A stretch of 64,000 bases of DNA, from the NCBI GenBank assembly GCA_963824645.1, contig CAWGQC010000008.1, positions 108,277 through 172,276 of the forward strand. Reading direction: 5' to 3'. The DNA comes from Bog-756 sp963824645 (GTDB taxonomy: Bacteria; Actinomycetota; Acidimicrobiia; Acidimicrobiales; RAAP-2). The translations under genes were made by a program, and so were the position numbers. The notes under the pieces are model-generated. The model worked only from the letters and a program-made list of their open reading frames with translations. It did not search any database and had not been told where the DNA came from. Each line of letters starts with the position of its first letter. The first letter of the stretch is position 1. Below, piece after piece: positions 1 to 7,625 of the stretch.

Positions 1-4
1 CATG

Positions 5-409
5 TCAGCCACCGGCGGAGCCGTTCGGCGCCGACAGGATGGTGATGGTGCGTTGGGTGAACCGCCATCGCCGGCCGTCCCGCACCAGCTGGTCGTGGTA
101 ACGGCCGGCGGCGATGATCGCCATCCCCTGGGGAGAGGGCCGGACGAACATGTAGTTGGTGGTGGCGGAACCGGACGCACCGTCCACCTCGACCAGGGAC
201 CCGGACGTCATGTGCAGTCCCCGGCTCTCGGCCGGCTGCACCGACCGCATGTAGGTCACGATGGCCTGGCGGCCACTGGTGACCTGTCCGTTCAGCTCCA
301 GTCGGGCATCCTCGGTGAAGAGCTCGCCCCACTCGTCGAACCGACCGTCGTCACAGAGCAGGCTGTACTGGCCGAGGGTCCGCCTGATCTGGTCCTCGTC
401 GTCGTTCAC
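5..409 (-). CDS. SnoaL/NTF2-like protein
   Basis: Predicted 134 aa protein of the SnoaL-like (NTF2 fold) superfamily. The N-terminus has the usual helical pattern (EDQIRRTLGQYSLLCDDGRF, then DEWGELFTEDARLEL), followed by the curved-sheet segments GRQAIVTYM and a conserved C-terminal WRFTQRTITIL. Members act as small hydratases, isomerases or ring-hydroxylating dioxygenase beta-like subunits; the substrate cannot be read from sequence. I chose the GTG at 409 because GGGGAGG lies six bases upstream; an in-frame ATG at 430 is the alternative. It is on the same strand as the lipoyl-carrier gene upstream and may belong to an operon that continues past the left edge of the window. Confidence 0.75.
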   Translation of the reverse strand: MNDDEDQIRRTLGQYSLLCDDGRFDEWGELFTEDARLELNGQVTSGRQAIVTYMRSVQPAESRGLHMTSGSLVEVDGASGSATTNYMFVRPSPQGMAIIAAGRYHDQLVRDGRRWRFTQRTITILSAPNGSAGG

Positions 410-482
410 CGGTCCTCCCCTTGGCGTCATGATACGTCCCACCTCCGCCCTGCCGCTGAGGGCGACGACCCCCGATGCCGGC

Positions 483-707
483 CTATCCGATCTCGCCGAT
501 GACCTCGCCCACCGGGTAGGTCTCACCGGCGGTGCCGATGTGGCGGAGGATGCCATCCACCGGGGCCGACACCTCGTTCTCCACCTTGTCCGTCTCCAGC
601 AGGTACATCGGCTCGTCCTGGCGGACGGGAGAGCCGTCGTCCACCAGCCACTGGGCCAGGGTGCCTTCGGTCATCTCCATGCCGAGCTTGGGAATGCGGA
701 TCTCGAT
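483..707 (-). CDS. Stand-alone lipoyl/biotinyl carrier domain
   Basis: About 74 aa, consisting of a single lipoyl-attachment domain. The opening IRIPKLGMEMTEGTLAQW and the hairpin ETDKVENEV match the lipoyl domain of 2-oxoacid dehydrogenase E2 proteins, with the Lys of ETDKV as the expected attachment site; the end PVGEVIGEIG is the usual domain end. No E2 catalytic domain follows, because the frame stops at 483. The start is uncertain: there is no ATG, GTG or TTG just before the domain. AAAGGA lies about eight bases before an ATC codon at 707, which may be a rare start; otherwise a GTG farther upstream is used. It probably serves an acyl-transfer or dehydrogenase complex encoded left of the window (inference). 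Confidence 0.7.
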   Translation of the reverse strand: MEIRIPKLGMEMTEGTLAQWLVDDGSPVRQDEPMYLLETDKVENEVSAPVDGILRHIGTAGETYPVGEVIGEIG

Positions 708-988
708 CGCCGTCGTCCTTTCGGGAGCGAGAGGCCGCGGCGCGGACCTTCCCGACGTGCAGGGTGCGCCCACATTACAAGTCCAACCCGCTCCGCCCGG
801 GCCCGGCCGCTGGCCGCACCGCTGACCAGTCCGACCCGGCCGCCCGGGGACCGGCCGGCCTCGGTTTGCTAGCTTCGTGCCCCACACCACTCCCGTGCCG
901 GTGGGCCCCCGATCCACCGGGCGACAGCGCCGTGCCAAGGCCGGATCCGGGGTGATGCACACACGTCCCCGTTCGACAGGAGCACGCC
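708..988. other. Intergenic region between divergent genes
   Basis: About 280 bp separating the lipoyl carrier (minus) from the enoyl-CoA hydratase-like gene (plus). It probably holds both promoters. A clear Shine-Dalgarno sequence, AGGAG, precedes the ATG at 989. No convincing gene or hairpin was seen. Confidence 0.4.
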
Positions 989-1879
989 ATGGAGACCCGC
1001 AAGCTGGAGACGGCCATCTACGAGAAGGACGGCCCCGTCGCCTGGATCACCTTGGACTACCAGGAAAAGGCCAACATCCAGTCCTCCCGCCTGGTCTTCG
1101 ATGTCGACATCTGCCTCGACGACGCCGACAAGGACTACGACGTCAAAGTGGTGGTGATCAAAGCCAATGGTCCCGGCTTCAGCGGTGGTCACGTGGTGAC
1201 CGGCACGCCGGGAACCGAGATGCGGGAGATCGACGAGTCCACGGCCAAGCTGGGCAGTCCGTGGAAAGGGCAGTGGGAGATCTACGGGGCTCCGGTCATG
1301 AAGCTATGGGAGTTCCCCAAGGTGACCATCGCCCAGGTCCACGGTTACTGCCTCGGCGGAGGCACGGTGTGGGGCCTGCTCACCGACATGACGGTGGCCT
1401 CGGACGATGCCTACTTCCAGTTCCCCGTACTCCAGGGGATGGCCATGCCCTGTATGGAGACCGGCATCGAGCCCTGGTTGTTCATGAACTGGAAGCGCGC
1501 TTCGGAGTTCATGTACACGGCCCAGGAGCTGAGCGCCGCCCAAGCCAAGGAGATCGGGCTCATCAACCGGGTGGTGTCGAAGGAGCGGCTCGAGGACGAG
1601 GTCAACGAACTGGCCTTCCATGTGGCCCAGGCCCCCCTGACCACGCTGATGGCGGCCAAGGCGAACATACGCCGGGCCTGGGAGCTGATGGGGATCCGCA
1701 CCCATTTGCAGCAGTCGAACGATCTCCTGACCGTGGCCACGTCGGCCAAAGATGTCCAGGAGTACATCCGCGACGTCTTTCAGGCCGGCTTGCGCCCTCG
1801 CGATGCCTCCAAGCGCAACGCCGAGCGGGCCAAGGTTCTGGCGGCCGAGTCGAAGGCGCGGCGGGCAGCCGCTTCCTGA
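989..1879 (+). CDS. Enoyl-CoA hydratase/isomerase family protein
   Basis: A 296 aa crotonase-fold protein, slightly longer than the usual 260. The first oxyanion-hole segment is VVVIKANGPGFSGGHVV, and the second is PKVTIAQVHGYCLGGGTVW, the hallmark GxxxGGG turn that binds the CoA thioester. The C-terminal part has the family pattern ELSAAQAKEIGLINRVV. The residues after FQFPVLQGMAMP do not show the usual catalytic Glu arrangement of true hydratases, so the reaction could be isomerisation, hydrolysis or another crotonase chemistry on an acyl-CoA. The ATG at 989 is preceded by AGGAG at good spacing. It converges with the adenylate kinase gene. Confidence 0.85.
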   Translation: METRKLETAIYEKDGPVAWITLDYQEKANIQSSRLVFDVDICLDDADKDYDVKVVVIKANGPGFSGGHVVTGTPGTEMREIDESTAKLGSPWKGQWEIYGAPVMKLWEFPKVTIAQVHGYCLGGGTVWGLLTDMTVASDDAYFQFPVLQGMAMPCMETGIEPWLFMNWKRASEFMYTAQELSAAQAKEIGLINRVVSKERLEDEVNELAFHVAQAPLTTLMAAKANIRRAWELMGIRTHLQQSNDLLTVATSAKDVQEYIRDVFQAGLRPRDASKRNAERAKVLAAESKARRAAAS

Positions 1880-1901
1880 GGAGCGGGAGGTCGGCGGTCG
1901 G

Positions 1902-2555
1902 TCAACCCCGAGGGGTCCGGGCCGGAAGGTCGAACCGCAGGCGGATGGCCGCCTGAATCTCCTCCACCGGGCGGGTGGCGTCGAAGGAGGCCACGAACTC
2001 CTTCTGCTCGAACAGCTCGATGAGGGGTTTGGTCTCCTCGTGGTAGTTGGCCACCCGAACGGCCAATGCCTCGGGGTGGTCGTCATCCCGGGGGAGGAGC
2101 GCTCCTCCGCACACGTCGCAGGTGTCGGGTCGCTCGGGACGATGGGCGATGAGGTTGTAGTCCAGCCCGCACTGGGAACAGAGCCGGCGGGCCATGACCC
2201 GGCGGGACACCTCCTGGTCGGGCAGCTCGAGGTTGATGACCCCGTCTATGTCATAGGTCTCGAGGAAGAATCGGGCCTGACGGGCGGTACGCGGGAACCC
2301 GTCGATGATGAACCCGAAGTTCCAGTCGTGCTCGGCCAGACGCTGGCGTACCACGGCCTCCACCAGTTCATCGCCGACCAGGTGCCCGCTGGCGATGATG
2401 CGTTTGACCTGTGCGCCCAGCTTGGTGTGGTGCTGGACGTTCCAGCGGAAAATCCCACCCACGTTCACGTGCTCGATGTCGAGGTCTTCGGCCAGCAGGG
2501 CGGCCTGGGTGCCCTTGCCGCTGCCCTGGATGCCCATGATGATGAATTTGCGCAT
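1902..2555 (-). CDS. adk: Adenylate kinase, atypical
   Basis: 217 aa, the usual length of long-form bacterial adenylate kinases, which interconvert ATP+AMP and 2 ADP. Residues 8-17 form the P-loop GIQGSGKGTQ, residues 85-90 are DGFPRT, and the LID carries a four-cysteine zinc site (Cys126, 129, 146, 149). The core is divergent: the canonical P-loop GxPGAGKGT is changed, and the AMP-site segment that normally reads STGDMLR is VNVGGIFR here. It may therefore be a paralogue rather than the housekeeping enzyme (inference). It lies 40 bp downstream of the PPK2 gene on the same strand, so the two are probably cotranscribed and could regenerate ATP from polyphosphate and AMP. Confidence 0.85.
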   Translation of the reverse strand: MRKFIIMGIQGSGKGTQAALLAEDLDIEHVNVGGIFRWNVQHHTKLGAQVKRIIASGHLVGDELVEAVVRQRLAEHDWNFGFIIDGFPRTARQARFFLETYDIDGVINLELPDQEVSRRVMARRLCSQCGLDYNLIAHRPERPDTCDVCGGALLPRDDDHPEALAVRVANYHEETKPLIELFEQKEFVASFDATRPVEEIQAAIRLRFDLPARTPRG

Positions 2556-2595
2556 GGGCCCTATGGCCTGTGAACGGTCGGGGCAGAAGTGCCGG

Positions 2596-3432
2596 TCATC
2601 GCATCGTGTAGCGCTGCGGCACCCACGTCTGGCTGTCGATCGGCGGTCGTTCGTAGGACCGGAGCTGGCGGGGGGGCAGCTCTATCTGCTCGTGGGGAAC
2701 GGCCTCGTAGGGGACCACCTCGAGGAAATGGCTGATGATGTTGAGGCGGGCGGCCTTCTTGTGGTCGGCGTCGACCACGTGCCACGGGGCCTCTTTGATG
2801 TCCGTGTAAGCGAACATCTCGTCCTTGGCCTCGGCGTAATCGACCCAGCGGGCCCGAGCCTCCAGGTCCATGGGACTCAGTTTCCACCGCTTACCGGGGT
2901 TGGAGATGCGCGACTTGAAGCGTCGCTCCTGCTCCTCGTCGCTCAGCGAGAGCCAGTATTTGACCAGGATGATTCCCGAGCGGACCAGGGCCCGCTCGAG
3001 CTGGGGACAGGTCCGGAAGAATTCGGCATGCTCCTCCTCGGTGCAGAATCCCATCACCCTCTCCACACCGGCCCGGTTGTACCAGCTCCGGTCGAACAGA
3101 ACGATCTCACCGGCGGCGGGCAGGTGGGCGAGGTAGCGCTGGAAGTACCACTGGGTGCGCTCACGCTCGGTCGGGGTGCCGAGGGCGACCACCCGGCAGA
3201 AGCGGGCATTGAGGCGCTCGGTGATGCGTTTGATGGTGCCGCCTTTGCCCGCCGTGTCCCGACCCTCGAAGATGACCATGACGGCCAGGCCCTTGTGGAT
3301 GATCCACTCCTGCATCCGCACCAGTTCGATCTGGAGCCGGAGGAGCTCCTTTTCGTAGTCGCCCTTGGTCACCACCCTGGGCCCGGCGGCGACGGCTGGG
3401 TCGCTGTTCTGGCTGCTCCCACTCGCTCCCAC
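2596..3432 (-). CDS. ppk2: Polyphosphate kinase 2 (PPK2 family)
   Basis: About 278 aa. PPK2 enzymes transfer phosphate between polyphosphate and nucleoside mono- or diphosphates. The Walker A motif is FEGRDTAGKGGTIKRI, the Walker B region FDRSWYNRAGVERVMGF, and the lid and C-terminal signatures are GKRWKLSPMDLEAR and WVDYAEAKDEMFAYT followed by APWHVV. This is a single-domain PPK2. The assigned GTG at 3432 gives a family-typical length; the frame stays open upstream to 3693, but that part has no PPK2 homology and overlaps the divergent gene. It sits immediately upstream of the atypical adenylate kinase. Whether it prefers AMP, ADP or GDP cannot be told from the motifs alone. Confidence 0.9.
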   Translation of the reverse strand: MGASGSSQNSDPAVAAGPRVVTKGDYEKELLRLQIELVRMQEWIIHKGLAVMVIFEGRDTAGKGGTIKRITERLNARFCRVVALGTPTERERTQWYFQRYLAHLPAAGEIVLFDRSWYNRAGVERVMGFCTEEEHAEFFRTCPQLERALVRSGIILVKYWLSLSDEEQERRFKSRISNPGKRWKLSPMDLEARARWVDYAEAKDEMFAYTDIKEAPWHVVDADHKKAARLNIISHFLEVVPYEAVPHEQIELPPRQLRSYERPPIDSQTWVPQRYTMR

Positions 3433-3618
3433 TATGCAGGCGAGCGTAGTGACAACGGCGCCGCCGCGACAATCGCTCGGGCCCTCGGAACCGGGGCGGT
3501 CGTCGAGCACCGGGCCGGCGGCTGCGGTATAACCGTCTCCGTCGGGGATCGAAGGGCTCCAGTCGGACAGCCAGAGTGGAGAACGGGAGGGACCAGAGTG
3601 GAGAACGGGGAGGGAACA

Positions 3619-4071
3619 GTGGCGAGCGAGGTGGGGGGCGCCGACATCGACAAGGCCAACATGAACAAGGAGCGGGTCGTCGCCTTCTGGCACACCCTCT
3701 ACGAACGGGACTGGACCGGTCTTCGCCGTTTCTTTTCGGCCCAGAGCCAGTACACCGATGTCCCTTCACCACCCGACGACGTAGCCCATGGCCCCGACCA
3801 GATCGAGGCCCGTCTCCGCCTCGGGCTCGAGCGCCTGTCGGGCTATGAGCATGGTCTCCGTCTTATGGTGGCCGACGGCGATGTGGTGGTGACCGAACAC
3901 ACGGAGACCTGGCACTGGCACACCGGCGAACAGGTCACCCTCCCCTTCGTCTCGGTCCAGGAGCTGAGCGACGGGATCATCGTCCGGTGGTGGGACTACT
4001 GGGATCTGCAGACGCTGATGAACGCCGCACCCGCCTGGTGGATCGAGCACATCGCCCAGGGCTATACCTGA
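3619..4071 (+). CDS. SnoaL/limonene epoxide hydrolase-like NTF2 protein
   Basis: 150 aa. It has NTF2-fold features: the N-terminal helix NKERVVAFWHTLYERDWTGL, then FFSAQSQYTDVP and the strand pattern VVVTEHTETWHWHTGEQV ending in VRWWDYWDLQTL. The latter resembles limonene-1,2-epoxide hydrolase-like and SnoaL-like proteins that act on small hydrophobic substrates. I chose the GTG at 3619 because GGGGAGGGAACA directly precedes it; the longer upstream frame lies antisense to ppk2. It is transcribed divergently from ppk2 with about 190 bp between them. Confidence 0.8.
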   Translation: MASEVGGADIDKANMNKERVVAFWHTLYERDWTGLRRFFSAQSQYTDVPSPPDDVAHGPDQIEARLRLGLERLSGYEHGLRLMVADGDVVVTEHTETWHWHTGEQVTLPFVSVQELSDGIIVRWWDYWDLQTLMNAAPAWWIEHIAQGYT

Positions 4072-4117
4072 GCGCCGGCCCGACGATCCCCGGTCCCCGG
4101 TCCACCGAACGGGGCGG

Positions 4118-5725
4118 TCAGCTCTCGAACCCGTAGACCCCGTGGGCGTACTCGTCGACCTTGGACTCGGGAAGGCGGAGCCGGATGGCGGTGTAATAGA
4201 CGACGAGGCTGAATACGGCCACCACCGCCATGTCCCAGTAGAACGGGATATTCATCCGGCCACCCTGGAACTGCCCGAAGTAGGAGATGAGGGTCAGTCC
4301 GGCCAGGTAGGGCCACAGCCAGATGGCTGCGTTCCAGTCGAGCGGTGAATGGACCGGGTTGGCGTGGGTTATCCGCGAGATACCCATGAGGATGTACCCC
4401 AGCACCACCGCCACCATCAGTTTCCACACCACTTCCCACCCGCTCCAGTAGATGATCAGGCCGGCCGAAATGAACGAGGCCGGACACAGGACCGGGGCCC
4501 AGGGCAGCCGGTAGGGCCGTTCGGCGTGGGGCTTCTGATGGCGGAGGGCGCCGAGGGCCAGGGGTGCTCCGGCATACATGAGGACGGTGGCCGAGGTGAT
4601 GAAGCCCACCAGTTTCTGCCAGCCCGGAAAGGGGAGGAAGAGCAGGAGCCCCATAAGGAAGGTGAAGATGAGCCCGAAGACGGGCACGGCGTTCTTGTTG
4701 GTCTTCTCGAAGGCCACCGGGACGTGGCCGTTCTTGCTCATCCCGAAGGTGATCCGGCTGGTGGTGGTGGTGTAGATGAGCCCCGATCCGGTGGGGGCGA
4801 TGATGGCGTCGGCGTAGAGGATGTAGGCCAGCCAGGCCAGGCCCAATCCCTTGGCCAGGCCGGCGAAGGGGCCGAAGATGCCCGAAAAGCTGATGTTGGC
4901 CCAGCCGTGGGCCAGGGCGTGCTGAGGAAGGGCTCCGATGAACACCACCTGCAGGAGGATGTAGATGGTGGCCCCGATCAGCATGGAGAAGATGACGGCC
5001 CGGGGCAGGTCCCGCTGGGGGTTCCGGCTCTCCCCGCCCAACTGGACGGCCTGCTCGAAGCCGACCAGGGCGAACACCGCCCCACCGTCGCTCACCGCAT
5101 TGAGGATCCCGTGCAGACCGAAGGGGGCGAAGCCGTGGCTGGTGAAGTTGGCCGTGTCGAACCGGGTGAACAGGAGGACCACGATGGTGAGCACCGGTAT
5201 GACCACTTTCCAGGTGGTGATGGCGTTGTTGGCCCGGACCAGGTAGCGGACCCCGAACAGGTTGGCCACCACGAACAGGGCCATCATCACGGTGGCCACC
5301 AGGTAGCCCAGGCCGGTCAGGACCGGCACCCCTCCGGACACCGTGGTCAGGCCGTGCCAGTAGTTGCCGGTATAGGTGATGGCCGCCTCCACCTCGATGG
5401 GGGCGGTTCCCACCGCCTGCAGCCACGAGAACCACCCGAAGGAGGCGCCGGCCAGGCCGCCGAAGGCGTAATAGGGAAACCGGGTGGTGCCCCCGCTGAC
5501 CGGGAACATCCCGCCCAGTTCGGCATGGACCAAAGCCAGAAGGATGACCGCCACCGAGCCGATTAGCCAGGCGATGATGGCGGCCGGACCGCCGATGAGG
5601 GCACAGGCCAGGGCCCCGAACAGCCAGCCCGACCCGATGATCGATCCCTCCGAGGTCAGGAGGAGCCCGAAGAACCCGACGTCTCGGGTCAGTCCGTCGC
5701 CGGTGGGCACCGCCACGTCACTCAT
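4118..5725 (-). CDS. APC-superfamily amino acid permease
   Basis: 535 aa, multi-spanning (about 12 hydrophobic segments). The N-terminal region has the typical first-helix signature of amino acid/polyamine/organocation permeases (GFFGLLLTSEGSIIGSGWLF), and the next helix has GGMFPVSGGTTRFPYYAFG. ITFGMSKNGHVPVAFEKTN is the conserved loop before helix 9. It most likely imports an amino acid or amine by ion coupling at the cytoplasmic membrane; the substrate is not predictable. The ATG at 5725 is preceded by AGAAGG. It is monocistronic, with its promoter in the 5726-6023 gap. Confidence 0.9.
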   Translation of the reverse strand: MSDVAVPTGDGLTRDVGFFGLLLTSEGSIIGSGWLFGALACALIGGPAAIIAWLIGSVAVILLALVHAELGGMFPVSGGTTRFPYYAFGGLAGASFGWFSWLQAVGTAPIEVEAAITYTGNYWHGLTTVSGGVPVLTGLGYLVATVMMALFVVANLFGVRYLVRANNAITTWKVVIPVLTIVVLLFTRFDTANFTSHGFAPFGLHGILNAVSDGGAVFALVGFEQAVQLGGESRNPQRDLPRAVIFSMLIGATIYILLQVVFIGALPQHALAHGWANISFSGIFGPFAGLAKGLGLAWLAYILYADAIIAPTGSGLIYTTTTSRITFGMSKNGHVPVAFEKTNKNAVPVFGLIFTFLMGLLLFLPFPGWQKLVGFITSATVLMYAGAPLALGALRHQKPHAERPYRLPWAPVLCPASFISAGLIIYWSGWEVVWKLMVAVVLGYILMGISRITHANPVHSPLDWNAAIWLWPYLAGLTLISYFGQFQGGRMNIPFYWDMAVVAVFSLVVYYTAIRLRLPESKVDEYAHGVYGFES

Positions 5726-6023
5726 TGCGCACCCTTCTCTCTCGTGCGTCTCTCCGTGTGTCCCGCCCGGCGATGCCTCTGCAGGCTGTGGGCCGCTGGT
5801 GTCGGCTGATCGGCGAAACTAGCCGAGCCCGTGTGCTCGGTAAAGGATGGTCAGACACGGGGCCGGACCGGTGGACACAGACAGGAATGAGCCCGGCGTG
5901 CGGTCCGGCCCGCTCGGTGAGGCAGGACCGCCACGATGTCAGCCCGCCCGGTCGATGGGCCGGCGGCAATTGTCACGGGCGGTGGCGCTGCCGGCACCAG
6001 GCGGATCGTTTTGGTCTCCGGTC
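5726..6023. other. Intergenic region with divergent promoters
   Basis: About 300 bp between the APC permease (minus) and the first PstS-like gene (plus). No ORF with coding character was seen. It should contain the permease promoter near its left end; the PstS-like promoter begins at 6024. Confidence 0.4.
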
Positions 6024-6052
6024 TTGACAGGTCTTTACCTGGTGTTTAGCTT
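6024..6052 (+). promoter_or_regulatory. Sigma70-like promoter, PstS-like copy 1
   Basis: TTGACA at 6024-6029, a 17 bp spacer, then TAGCTT at 6047-6052, which fits TANNNT. The TTG start of the gene is about 90 bases downstream. The -10 lies within the duplicated block but the -35 lies outside it. Confidence 0.5.
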
Positions 6053-7625
6053 AACGCGAGTAATCCACTAGGTTTTGTCGGGTATGGGTAGGGGCCTTCG
6101 CTTTCTTGAGGTCGACCGTCCTGGCGCCAAACAAGGAGCGTGCATTGAAACCCTTCCTGCGCAACAGGAGCATCCGTGTGGCTGCAGCTCTGGCCATCGT
6201 CATGGGCACGGCCGGTATGGCCAGCCTCACCGCCCTCAGTACCCAGGCCCAGGCCGACCCGACCGCGGTGAGCGGTTACGTGGGAGTGGGTGCCGACGTC
6301 ACCCAGGACTTCTTCGATTCGTTATCAGGGGCGTCCGCACCTGACTCCACCACCACCCAGTTCTTCACCCCCCTGGCCTCCTCCTCGGCCACCGACAACC
6401 GGATCATCCAGTCCTTCGACGCCTTTCCGTCCGGTGGCTCGACTCTCAACCCGGGTTGCATCACCACCAAGTTCGGTGGACCGGCCTTCGACCGGCCCAA
6501 CTCCAGCACCAACGGCATCTCCGCCCTGGTAGCCGCCATCAACGGCACCGGATGGGAGAACCCCACGGCGTCGCAGTCGTGCACCCATGCCGAGGTGTCG
6601 ATGACCGGTCAGATCGACTTCTCCCGGGCCGCCCGGGGGCCGAAGTCGACCGGGAGCCTGCTCACCTTCATCCCCTATGGCCGGGATGCCGTCGGGGTGC
6701 TCGTCTTCGACCACGGAGACGGCGCCCTCAACAACCTGACCACCGCCCAGCTCAAGTCCATCTACTCGAGCAGCACCGGGACGACCAGCATCGGTGGTGA
6801 CACCGTCGAAGGGTGCCTGACCATCACCGGTTCGTCCCCCCGGTCGAACCTGGAGACGGCCATCGGCGTTTCGGACACGGTGGCTGAAGGTGAAGCCCAG
6901 CAGGACAGCTGCGACCAGATCCAGCAGAACAGCGGTAACGCCTTCTACTCCTTCGCCTCGGCCCTGCCGAGTGGGACCGACGCCATCATCCCCATCTCGT
7001 CGGGCGACTGGATCGCCCAGAACAACGGCGTGGCGGTGGACGAGTCGAACACGGCCCGGAGCGCCGGCCTCACGCTGGCATCGATCACCGATGGCTCGAC
7101 CGCTCTGGGTCAGCCCTTTACCGGCAGCGGCACGTCACTGTTGCCCAACACCACCTACTACCAGGATGGCTCCTACGGCTACAACCTCTTCACGGTGGTG
7201 TCCACCAACGAGATCACCGTTGGGCAGACCCTCTACAACAAGGGACTGGTGAGCCTGTTCGTCGGATCGGGCTCGTCGCTGTGCGCCACGTCGTTCCAGA
7301 AGCAGATGAACACCTTCGGGTTCGACGATCTCCAAGCCTCGGAAGGTACCTGCGGGTCGACGAGCACCGAGGGCGACAGCTGAGCCCCGCCCGACACCGC
7401 ACCCATACACAGCACTGAGTGAAGGAAAAAGGACACCATGTTTGATCAACGCGCCCAGATGACACCCCCCAGCACCCCCCCGATCGGGTCCACCCGGACC
7501 CGATCGGGAAGGGTCCTCCGCACCGGGCTGGTGGTCGTGGCCACCATGCTGGCCAGCTGCACCGCTCTGATCGTGGCCGGAGCGGGGCCCTCTTCGGCCT
7601 CGACGCTCAACGGCGTGGCCACCAC
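6044..7625 (+). repeat. 1,582 bp direct repeat, copy 1
   Basis: Identical by eye to 9690-11271, offset 3,646 bp. It starts inside the promoter spacer, covers the whole PstS-like gene, and ends about 190 bases into the following Ig-repeat gene. All reading frames over this stretch give identical translations in the two copies. Confidence 0.9.
6145..7383 (+). CDS. Secreted PstS-like substrate-binding protein, copy 1
   Basis: 412 aa from a TTG start with AAGGAG seven bases upstream. A signal peptide (IRVAAALAIVMGTAGMASL, then an AQA-A cleavage-like site) is followed by the periplasmic binding-protein opening YVGVGADVTQDFFDSL and a serine/glycine-rich body containing IDFSRAARGP and FIPYGRDAVGVLVF, which resemble the PstS phosphate-binding fold. 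The ligand is unproven; no pstCAB genes are nearby, so it may be a surface or adhesive binding protein rather than a transporter component. It is followed after 54 bp by an Ig-repeat protein gene, apparently in one operon. The complete coding sequence is duplicated at 9791-11029 with an identical protein. Confidence 0.75.
   Translation: MKPFLRNRSIRVAAALAIVMGTAGMASLTALSTQAQADPTAVSGYVGVGADVTQDFFDSLSGASAPDSTTTQFFTPLASSSATDNRIIQSFDAFPSGGSTLNPGCITTKFGGPAFDRPNSSTNGISALVAAINGTGWENPTASQSCTHAEVSMTGQIDFSRAARGPKSTGSLLTFIPYGRDAVGVLVFDHGDGALNNLTTAQLKSIYSSSTGTTSIGGDTVEGCLTITGSSPRSNLETAIGVSDTVAEGEAQQDSCDQIQQNSGNAFYSFASALPSGTDAIIPISSGDWIAQNNGVAVDESNTARSAGLTLASITDGSTALGQPFTGSGTSLLPNTTYYQDGSYGYNLFTVVSTNEITVGQTLYNKGLVSLFVGSGSSLCATSFQKQMNTFGFDDLQASEGTCGSTSTEGDS

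Noticed and set aside
2305..3618. N-terminal extension of the plus-strand NTF2-like protein over ppk2
   Set aside because: The extension lies antisense to ppk2, and a strong ribosome-binding site marks the GTG at 3619.
6075..6344. Alternative +frame small protein overlapping the PstS-like gene (and its copy at 9721-9990)
   Set aside because: It overlaps the signal peptide region in another frame and has no recognisable features; the duplicate copy simply follows the repeat.
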